Assembly (NCBI GenBank): GCA_947372005.1
Contig: CANBRV010000012.1
Location: 1 to 19,308 of the forward strand
DNA length: 19,308 bases
Direction of reading: 5' to 3'
DNA from: Comamonadaceae bacterium
GTDB lineage: Bacteria > Pseudomonadota > Gammaproteobacteria > Burkholderiales > Burkholderiaceae_C
A program made the position numbers and the translations under genes. The notes under the pieces are model-generated. The model made no database searches and had not been told where the DNA came from. It was given only the letters and a program-made list of their open reading frames with translations. Shown in pieces: positions 14,912-19,308 of the stretch. Numbering within the stretch: position 1 is the first letter of the stretch; each line of letters starts with the position of its first letter.

Positions 14912-16158
14912 GGATTGCTTTTTCGATATTGCTCGGCTGCACGGAGCTTATCCTTCTTGCTAGGGCGCTTGCCTTTGATGCCACCATTAACAAAACTCAC
15001 TTCTATGAACTCTTGGGTGGGCTCAAAACCCGTGACCACATCTAAAGCGATGTGCATATCTTGCCGTTTTTGAATAAGGCGCCAATGCACCTGCGTATCC
15101 TGACTTACAAAGCTAATCGCAAGTCCATGTTCGCCCGCTCGTCCTGTGCGGCCAATACGGTGCGTGTAGTCCACAGCGGAGCGGGGTAGATCGAAGTTGA
15201 CGACGACGGGTAGTTGTGCGATGTCGAGTCCACGCGCTGCCACATCGGTTGCGACAACAACGGTCAAACGCGACGCTTTGAAGTCCGCTAGCACTTGCAC
15301 ACGCTTGCCTTGGCTTTGCTCACCGTGGAAGGGCTCGGCGTTGATACGGGCTTTACGCAGTTTGACGGCGATCATTTCGGCGGCGTGTTTGGTCGCCACA
15401 AAGACGAGCACGCGAGGCCATTTGTTTTGCTCAATCAAGTGACGCAGTAACTGCGTTCGGTTCGGGCTATCCACCAAAATTGCCCGCTGGGTGATGTCTG
15501 CGGCATTTTCAATTTCTGGTTGCACATCAATCCGTATGGGCTCATGCAGAAAAGTGTTTGCTAACTCCTGCACAGCACTTGGAAAGGTAGCAGAGAAAAA
15601 TAAGTTTTGGCGTTTTGCGGGGATGAGCGATAAGATGCGCTCAAGTTCAAGCGCAAAACCCATGTCTAACAAGCGATCGGCTTCGTCTAGCACTAGCGTT
15701 TCCACAAAGCTGAGTGAGAGCGCATTGCGGTCTACCAAATCCAGTAAACGCCCCGGCGTTGCAACGATGATGTCTGCGCCGCCTCTTAGGCGCATCATTT
15801 GTGGATTGATGGAGACACCACCAAATAGTGTTGTAATTTGCACGGCTTGTGGCAGGTGGTGCCCTAGTGTTTTAAAAACTTCACCTACTTGCATGGCCAG
15901 CTCTCGCGTAGGTACAAGCACAAGCGCTAGCGTACGGCGGGGGCTAAATAATGTTTGCGACGCGAGGCGGTGCAAGATTGGCAGTGCAAAAGCCGCAGTT
16001 TTGCCAGAACCTGTTTGTGCCGATCCTAAGATGTCTTTGCCCGATAAGGCGTATGGGATGGCGCTTTGCTGAATAGGTGTTGGCTGCGCGTAGGCCTTAT
16101 TTTGCAAAGCTTTTAATAACGCTGGGTGCAGACAAAAAGGGTCAAAAGATGTTGGCAT
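14908..16158 (-). CDS. rhlE: DEAD-box ATP-dependent RNA helicase, RhlE type
   Basis: ATP-dependent RNA helicase of 416 residues with all motifs of the DEAD-box family in order. These are the Q motif around AYAQPTPIQQSAIP (22-35), motif I AQTGSGKTAAF (47-57), PTRELA, TPGR, DEAD, SAT, then VLVFVATKHAAEMI, ATDVAARGLDI and HRIGRTGRAG. The helicase core takes nearly the whole protein, and a short basic C-terminal tail (GIKGKRPSKKDKLRAAEQYRKS) probably contacts RNA. The arrangement resembles RhlE, which acts in ribosome maturation and RNA decay; assignment to RhlE rather than another short DEAD-box protein is by resemblance. No ribosome-binding site is apparent before the ATG. It is divergent from the DUF6172 gene and coupled to chrA. 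Confidence 0.92.
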   Translation of the reverse strand: MPTSFDPFCLHPALLKALQNKAYAQPTPIQQSAIPYALSGKDILGSAQTGSGKTAAFALPILHRLASQTLFSPRRTLALVLVPTRELAMQVGEVFKTLGHHLPQAVQITTLFGGVSINPQMMRLRGGADIIVATPGRLLDLVDRNALSLSFVETLVLDEADRLLDMGFALELERILSLIPAKRQNLFFSATFPSAVQELANTFLHEPIRIDVQPEIENAADITQRAILVDSPNRTQLLRHLIEQNKWPRVLVFVATKHAAEMIAVKLRKARINAEPFHGEQSQGKRVQVLADFKASRLTVVVATDVAARGLDIAQLPVVVNFDLPRSAVDYTHRIGRTGRAGEHGLAISFVSQDTQVHWRLIQKRQDMHIALDVVTGFEPTQEFIEVSFVNGGIKGKRPSKKDKLRAAEQYRKSNP

Positions 16159-16184
16159 AAACAGATGATGGCATGATTGGGGCT

Positions 16185-16484
16185 ATGAAAAAATTATTTC
16201 AACTCAATATCGAAGGTAAAAATCGGGATCGCGTCTTAGAGGGCACGAAGCACGAAATCCGAAAATACATTAAACGCGAACGCGCGAAAGCCCTACCAGA
16301 GGGCGCTGACTTCTGGGATTTTGATTGCCAATTTGGACTTTCAAAAGAAGCAGCTAGCGTTGTGCATTTTGCCAATATCACCGATTGCATTAACGAGGCA
16401 GCAACTAGCGGAGTCGATGCATTCTATTTAGAGGTCTTGGCACGACCTGGCGTGCGTCAGCCTAAGGCGGCGATTGAATCGTAG
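16185..16484 (+). CDS. DUF6172 family protein
   Basis: Small soluble protein of 99 residues that resembles the DUF6172 family of Proteobacteria, with no known function. Recognisable parts are MKKLFQLNIEGK at the start, EIRKYIKRERAKALPEGADFWDFDC in the middle, and DAFYLEVLARPGVRQPK near the end. It is very basic around residues 25-35, then acidic and aromatic. I prefer the ATG at 16185, which begins at the family MKK; one at 16173 adds four residues. It is divergent from rhlE, with 26 bases between the start codons. Its last 28 bases overlap the end of the convergent exonuclease gene. Confidence 0.8.
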   Translation: MKKLFQLNIEGKNRDRVLEGTKHEIRKYIKRERAKALPEGADFWDFDCQFGLSKEAASVVHFANITDCINEAATSGVDAFYLEVLARPGVRQPKAAIES

Positions 16485-17047
16485 ACTTTGAGTGCGGCAA
16501 AAGCATCGTTAGCTGCATAAAGAATCTGACTCTCACTTAGCACTTTGTTTGCCCAGTTCGATGTTGTTGCTTTGCGCGATTTGATGAGTCGCTGATGAAA
16601 GAGCACGGCAACCGCGCTTTTGACGCCAATTTCTTTGATATAGCCTTTGGCATTGAATAGTGTATTGATATCTAGTACGTTTTCAGGCTCTATGCCTAAG
16701 GTTCGACGAATTTGCACACCGTCGCCTGATAAGCCAAATCCCACTTTCAAAATGCTAGGCGAAGCCAGTAGCTTTGACACGACCGTGCGGCAGGTGTCGT
16801 CAAATAGCTGAAAAACGTAGGCCTTGTCTCGAATTGCGAACTGAACCACATGCGGGCCTGACGAAATTTCATTTTTGACAAAGGTCGGTTTTGACTCTGT
16901 ATCAAAACCGATAACGGCCGCATCCTTCAATGCTTCATAAGCCGCAAGAGATTCACTACTTTTACTTACAAGAAAAACACCTTGCCTTTCAAGAAGGGGG
17001 AATAAAGGTAAGTTTGATATGTCTTCTTTAGATGGTATTTTCATCAT
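16457..17047 (-). CDS. Stand-alone 3'-5' exonuclease, DEDDy type (DnaQ-like superfamily)
   Basis: Single-domain nuclease of 196 residues similar to the exonuclease part of RNase D, Werner helicase and family A DNA polymerases. The three exonuclease motifs with all four metal-binding acids are intact. GFDTES carries Asp49 and Glu51, KVGFGLSGDG carries Asp109, and ILYAANDAFAALKVYD carries Tyr177 and Asp181 (the YxxxD pattern). No HRDC or polymerase domain follows, so it may act on RNA or DNA 3' ends alone; the substrate is unknown. The start may be either of two adjacent ATG codons (17047 or 17044). No ribosome-binding site is seen, and a good promoter lies so close that the transcript may be leaderless. 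It converges on the DUF6172 gene with a 28-base overlap. Confidence 0.9.
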   Translation of the reverse strand: MMKIPSKEDISNLPLFPLLERQGVFLVSKSSESLAAYEALKDAAVIGFDTESKPTFVKNEISSGPHVVQFAIRDKAYVFQLFDDTCRTVVSKLLASPSILKVGFGLSGDGVQIRRTLGIEPENVLDINTLFNAKGYIKEIGVKSAVAVLFHQRLIKSRKATTSNWANKVLSESQILYAANDAFAALKVYDSIAALG

Positions 17048-17052
17048 TTAAT

Positions 17053-17081
17053 TTTATATTTATATGTAAAAAGTGTTACAA
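17053..17081 (-). promoter_or_regulatory. Candidate promoter of the DEDDy exonuclease gene
   Basis: On the minus strand TTGTAA (17081-17076) is separated by 17 bases from TATAAA (17058-17053). The expected transcription start falls at or beside the ATG at 17047, so translation could be leaderless, which fits the absence of a ribosome-binding site. The region is very AT-rich, so chance matches are possible. Confidence 0.5.
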
Positions 17082-17096
17082 TTAAATTTCTATATT
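17077..17096 (+). promoter_or_regulatory. Candidate -10 elements for the NHL protein gene
   Basis: TACAAT (17077-17082) and TATATT (17091-17096) are plausible -10 hexamers on the plus strand. No good -35 element is found at a standard distance, so the assignment is weak. They lie in the AT-rich divergent region between the exonuclease and the propeller gene. Confidence 0.3.
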
Positions 17097-17101
17097 GAAA
17101 A

Positions 17102-18289
17102 ATGCAATTTCTTGATGTCATGCAATTTTTCAAAAAATTAATTATTAATACTTCAAAATCGCATATGTTCTCTTTTAGCCGTTCTTTATTAATAATAGGT
17201 GTATCCATCACTAGTGGTATTGTGCTTTATGGCAGCTCCGTGCAAGGACAAACAATACCTACGCGAAATGTATCGTTTCAAATGAGCGGAACCGTTCAAA
17301 CGGCGGTGCCTTCTGCAGCGACGATTGTTACAACCTTATCTAGCAAAGCTAGAGGGTCTATTTTGGATGGCCCGCAAGGAATTACGACGGATGGTACGAA
17401 TTTGTATGTGGCGGATTCCGTTAATAACACAATTAGTAAAGTTTCGATTTCAACTGGTGTAGTGACGCGAATTGCGGGTTCGCTAACAACCCAAGCTTGG
17501 GGATACGCTGATGGTGTTGGCGAGGCCGCCAATTTTAAAAGGCCTCATGGCATTACAACAGATGGAGCAAACCTATATGTGGCCGATACGTTTAACCATG
17601 TTATCCGCAAGATTGTAATTTCAACAGGCATGGTTAGTACGCTTGCTGGCCGTTGGAGTACTGGCGGCGCATTTGGTGATGCAGATGGCCCTGCACATGA
17701 TGCCAGTTTTAATGCACCTCGCGGTATTGCTACCGATGGCACCTATATTTACGTTGCAGATACAGGCAACCATACGGTCCGAAAAATTTCGATTGCTACT
17801 GGCTATGTGACAACACTTGCAGGTACGCCAGGCGTTGCTGGACATGCAGATGGCATTGGCGCTGCGGCCACTTTTAATGGTTTGACGGGTATTACTACCG
17901 ATGGCAGCAATTTGTATGTGGCAGATACAAAAAATAACAGCCTACGCAAAATCGTGATTGCTACGGGTGTAGTAACTACCTTGGCGGGACAAGCGGGTAC
18001 CTATGGGTACGATGACGGTATCGGATCGAACGCTCGATTTACCGGCCCACATGGCGTGGTGACTGATGGTATCCATGTGTTTGTTGCGGATTCTTTTAAT
18101 CACACTATTCGTAAAACCGTTATTGCGACAGGGATGGTAACAACCGTTGCTGGTGTTCGTGGTGTGAGCGGAAAGGCCGACGGCCTTGCCTCACGCGCAA
18201 CATTCTCTAGGCCTGGTAGCCTGACGAACGATGGCGTGCACTTGTATGTCGCAGATACTCAAAACGGAGCCATCAAAATCGTGGAGTAA
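17102..18289 (+). CDS. Exported NHL-repeat six-bladed beta-propeller protein
   Basis: Protein of up to 395 residues made of an export segment and a tandem NHL-type propeller. A hydrophobic stretch (SRSLLIIGVSITSGIVLYGSS, about residues 26-46) ends near SSVQGQ and looks like a signal peptide or an anchor. From about residue 74 there are six repeats of about 55 residues. Each has a turn with DG, a strand GITTDGTNLYVAD, then NHxIRK and an ATGxVTTLAG strand. The N-terminal strand TIVTTL could complete the last blade, so the propeller looks whole. Propellers of this kind usually bind proteins or ligands outside the cytoplasm; I cannot name a partner. No catalytic residues, lipobox or sorting signal are seen. 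The start is unsure: ATG codons at 17102, 17120 and 17165 are in frame and none has a ribosome-binding site. A strong terminator follows at 18322. Confidence 0.85.
   Translation: MQFLDVMQFFKKLIINTSKSHMFSFSRSLLIIGVSITSGIVLYGSSVQGQTIPTRNVSFQMSGTVQTAVPSAATIVTTLSSKARGSILDGPQGITTDGTNLYVADSVNNTISKVSISTGVVTRIAGSLTTQAWGYADGVGEAANFKRPHGITTDGANLYVADTFNHVIRKIVISTGMVSTLAGRWSTGGAFGDADGPAHDASFNAPRGIATDGTYIYVADTGNHTVRKISIATGYVTTLAGTPGVAGHADGIGAAATFNGLTGITTDGSNLYVADTKNNSLRKIVIATGVVTTLAGQAGTYGYDDGIGSNARFTGPHGVVTDGIHVFVADSFNHTIRKTVIATGMVTTVAGVRGVSGKADGLASRATFSRPGSLTNDGVHLYVADTQNGAIKIVE
17321..18286 (+). repeat. Six tandem coding repeats (propeller blades) of about 55 codons
   Basis: Blades lie at roughly 17321-17455 (short first unit), 17456-17626, 17627-17800, 17801-17962, 17963-18130 and 18131-18286. 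The shared core in protein is a G-[IV]-x-T-D-G-x-x-[LIV]-[YF]-V-A-D-[ST] strand, then N-H/N and IRK, then ATG-x-VTTLAG. The units have diverged at the DNA level, so this is an old internal duplication and not a recent expansion. Confidence 0.85.
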
Positions 18290-18321
18290 TGCATCCCTAA
18301 TATCAATTGATGTAACCCAAT

Positions 18322-18351
18322 AAAAAAGCCCAGCAATGCTGGGCTTTTTTT
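18322..18351. terminator. Strong bidirectional terminator between the NHL gene and the RRM gene
   Basis: A perfect seven-base-pair GC-rich hairpin, GCCCAGC (18328-18334) with GCTGGGC (18338-18344) and loop AAT, is flanked by six A (18322-18327) and seven T (18345-18351). It serves the plus-strand NHL gene and, read the other way, the convergent minus-strand RRM gene. Confidence 0.93.
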
Positions 18352-18386
18352 GTTCAGTCCCACTTACGCGGGGCTGAATGGTCTGC

Positions 18387-18785
18387 TTAGTAGCGTGAAC
18401 CGCCGCCACCGCCGCCGTATCCACCACCGCCATTGCCGCCGCCGTAACCGCCGCCGCCTTCACGACGACCGCCACCGCCACCACCGCCGTAACCGCCACC
18501 GCCGCCGCCAAAGCCGCCAGTGCGTGGAGGACGTGGCTCCATTGGACGAGCCTCGTTTACCACGAGGTTACGGCCAGCCATTGGCTGGTCATGCAAACCA
18601 GCGATAGCTGCTTGCGCTTCTGCGTCGCTGCCCATTTCGACAAAGCCAAAACCTTTAGAGCGGCCAGAGTCACGTTCCATCATGACTTTTGCGCTACCGA
18701 CATTGCCGTAGGCACTGAATGCTTGTTGAAGATCACCGTCACGCACGGTATATGGCAGGTTGCCTACGTACAATTTATTACCCAT
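18387..18785 (-). CDS. Glycine-rich RNA-binding protein with one RRM domain
   Basis: Protein of 132 residues with one RNA recognition motif (about 4-80) and a low-complexity glycine-rich tail. RNP2 is KLYVGNLP at 4-11 and RNP1 is KGFGFVEM at 44-51, with the aromatic residues that stack on RNA bases present. From about residue 90 the tail is almost only Gly with spaced Tyr, Arg, Phe and Asn (GGFGGGG, GYGGGG, RREGGGG, ending SRY), as in RGG/GY-type tails that aid RNA binding or self-association. Similar bacterial and cyanobacterial proteins often respond to cold or stress; that is family knowledge and not shown here. The start codon lies behind an AAGGGA and an upstream AGGAG with a hairpin between them. 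The gene follows the anti-sigma gene on the same strand after 143 bases and shares a terminator with the NHL gene. Confidence 0.95.
   Translation of the reverse strand: MGNKLYVGNLPYTVRDGDLQQAFSAYGNVGSAKVMMERDSGRSKGFGFVEMGSDAEAQAAIAGLHDQPMAGRNLVVNEARPMEPRPPRTGGFGGGGGGYGGGGGGGRREGGGGYGGGNGGGGYGGGGGGSRY
18389..18525 (-). repeat. GC-rich GGN-codon low-complexity tract
   Basis: Runs of glycine codons (GGC, GGT, GGA) with interspersed tyrosine codons encode the tail of the RRM protein. On the plus strand this appears as repeated CCG/CCA triplets. Such tracts are prone to length change by slippage. Confidence 0.8.
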
Positions 18786-18835
18786 AAACTCAAGTTCCCT
18801 TTAAGGGACTCCTATAAAAACAAAAAAATAAAAAT
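18786..18835 (-). promoter_or_regulatory. U-rich structured leader of the RRM gene
   Basis: On the minus strand the leader has a long T-rich stretch (about 18814-18835), then AGGAG (18813-18809), then a short perfect inverted repeat TCCCTT-A-AAGGGA (18808-18796), then ten bases to the ATG at 18785. AGGAG is 23 bases from the ATG in linear sequence but about ten if the hairpin is folded out. The second arm AAGGGA could itself act as a weak ribosome-binding site when unpaired. Whether this controls translation is inference. Confidence 0.45.
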
Positions 18836-18928
18836 ACCAATGTTTATTATGCGCGACATTGCATAGTCTGATTGGATTCGTGCAAGAGATTTAAAGCGTT
18901 TGCGGGTAAATCCTAATGTTTTTATGGT

Positions 18929-19141
18929 TTATTTTGCAATTTCGTTGCGCCAATCCGACAAGGCATGGCGCATGACATACAACTGGCGCTCAAAACGAGG
19001 GCAGTTTGCGCATATCCACAAATGGATTCTTAATGCTGTTTTATCGCGCCAATTGAGGGGGCGATCTTCTCTAGCGAGCATTAGATGTGCCGCCTCTTGG
19101 CAAGTGCGATGCAGCGGAATAGCAGATTTAAAAGAAGTCAT
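18929..19141 (-). CDS. Small soluble zinc-type anti-sigma factor (zf-HC2 family)
   Basis: Protein of 70 residues that matches the short zinc-binding anti-sigma domain. The Hx3Cx2C motif is H40-LWI-C44-AN-C47, with an upstream Cys14 as a further ligand in TCQEAAHLMLAREDRPL. ZAS proteins hold their partner sigma factor inactive, and many release it in response to redox or other stress. No membrane segment or periplasmic part is present, so it should act in the cytoplasm. The ATG at 19141 begins two bases after the stop of the upstream sigma gene, with GGA before it. An earlier ATG at 19177 would overlap the sigma gene and lacks family support. The tight pairing with the sigma factor strongly supports the role; the signal is unknown. 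Confidence 0.88.
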   Translation of the reverse strand: MTSFKSAIPLHRTCQEAAHLMLAREDRPLNWRDKTALRIHLWICANCPRFERQLYVMRHALSDWRNEIAK

Positions 19142-19143
19142 GA

Positions 19144-19308
19144 TTACTTGTTTCCAAACCAATTGAGATCGAGACATTCACGCAGCTTAAGTCTTGCGCG
19201 ATGCAGTTGGACATAAAAATTTGTCGAAGTGAGCTTTAATTCCTTACAGATCTCTTCGCTTGATAACTCCAGCCACTCGCGCATTAAAAAGAGCCGGCCA
19301 AGTTGAGC
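19144..19308 (-). CDS. ECF-type RNA polymerase sigma factor, C-terminal end (cut by window edge)
   Basis: Only the last 54 codons are in the window; the rest lies beyond the right edge. The visible part is sigma region 4, which binds the -35 element. A helix REWLELSSEEICKELKL is followed by the recognition helix TSTNFYVQLHRARLKLRECL, typical of ECF sigma factors (usual pattern ...EIA..L....ntVk.rLhRAR..LR..L). It ends in WFGNK with TAA at 19146-19144. Downstream by two bases is the anti-sigma gene, so the pair is probably one operon and may be self-activated. Which ECF group it belongs to cannot be decided from this fragment. Confidence 0.9.
   Translation of the reverse strand, partial: AQLGRLFLMREWLELSSEEICKELKLTSTNFYVQLHRARLKLRECLDLNWFGNK

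Noticed and set aside
15491..16072. Open frame of 193 codons on the plus strand inside rhlE
   Set aside because: The opposite strand encodes all DEAD-box motifs; the plus-strand product is serine-rich low-quality sequence typical of a shadow frame.
17321..18286. Evenly spaced repeats that could suggest a CRISPR array or satellite
   Set aside because: The repeats are coding, about 165 bases long and diverged in DNA; they are propeller blades, not direct repeats with spacers.
18191..18607. Alanine/valine-rich and histidine/arginine-rich frames around the RRM gene tail
   Set aside because: They are readings of the repetitive glycine-codon tract in the wrong frame or strand.
19142..19177. Upstream extension of the anti-sigma gene to an ATG at 19177
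   Set aside because: It would overlap the conserved end of the sigma factor gene; the ATG at 19141 fits the family and has a GGA upstream.

Overview
The window looks like a piece of a betaproteobacterial chromosome, most likely a lower-GC member of the Burkholderiales. This is inferred from protein family content and gene order: DUF3579 next to rpsT, murJ followed by a SirB1-family gene, and purM / AI-2E-type permease / hda / HAD-IB / pcnB / folK. It is not based on a database search. By eye the base composition is near 50% GC. Genes are packed tightly; the longest stretch without a gene is about 150 bases (696-842), so no stretch exceeds 300 bases. I see no tRNA, rRNA, CRISPR array, insertion sequence, phage gene or replication origin.

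Left part (1-3703): the N-terminal part of argD runs off the left edge on the minus strand, divergent from a small DUF3579 gene. A bidirectional terminator separates DUF3579 from rpsT (minus), which has a near-consensus sigma-70 promoter. Divergent from rpsT is murJ (lipid II flippase), followed 18 bases later by a SirB1-family gene.

Middle part (3721-10993): a minus-strand pair, purM then an orphan ParA-type ATPase with a long proline/glutamine-rich tail, is divergent from a plus-strand run. That run comprises an AI-2E/PerM-type permease, hda (replication control), a HAD-IB phosphatase, pcnB (polyadenylation) and folK. These genes are 9-18 bases apart or overlap, so they look like one transcription unit. 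A YebC-family gene on the minus strand converges on folK with a 17-base overlap.

Right-middle part (11057-16484): a DUF486 membrane protein, then a DUF47-pit pair (low-affinity phosphate transport) with overlapping stop and start codons. On the minus strand come rhlE, chrA and a TM2-domain gene, with rhlE and chrA overlapping by four bases. A small DUF6172 gene is divergent from rhlE.

Right part (16457-19308): a stand-alone DEDDy 3'-5' exonuclease, and an exported six-bladed NHL beta-propeller protein behind a very AT-rich upstream region. After a strong bidirectional terminator comes a glycine-rich RRM RNA-binding protein with an unusual leader. At the right edge is an ECF sigma factor (C-terminal end only) with a 70-residue soluble zinc-type anti-sigma factor.

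Nearly everything is recognisable housekeeping or known-family content. I do not see a clear new multi-gene system. The least explained items are the tail of the orphan ParA, the NHL propeller gene, the leader of the RRM gene, and the rhlE-chrA coupling.
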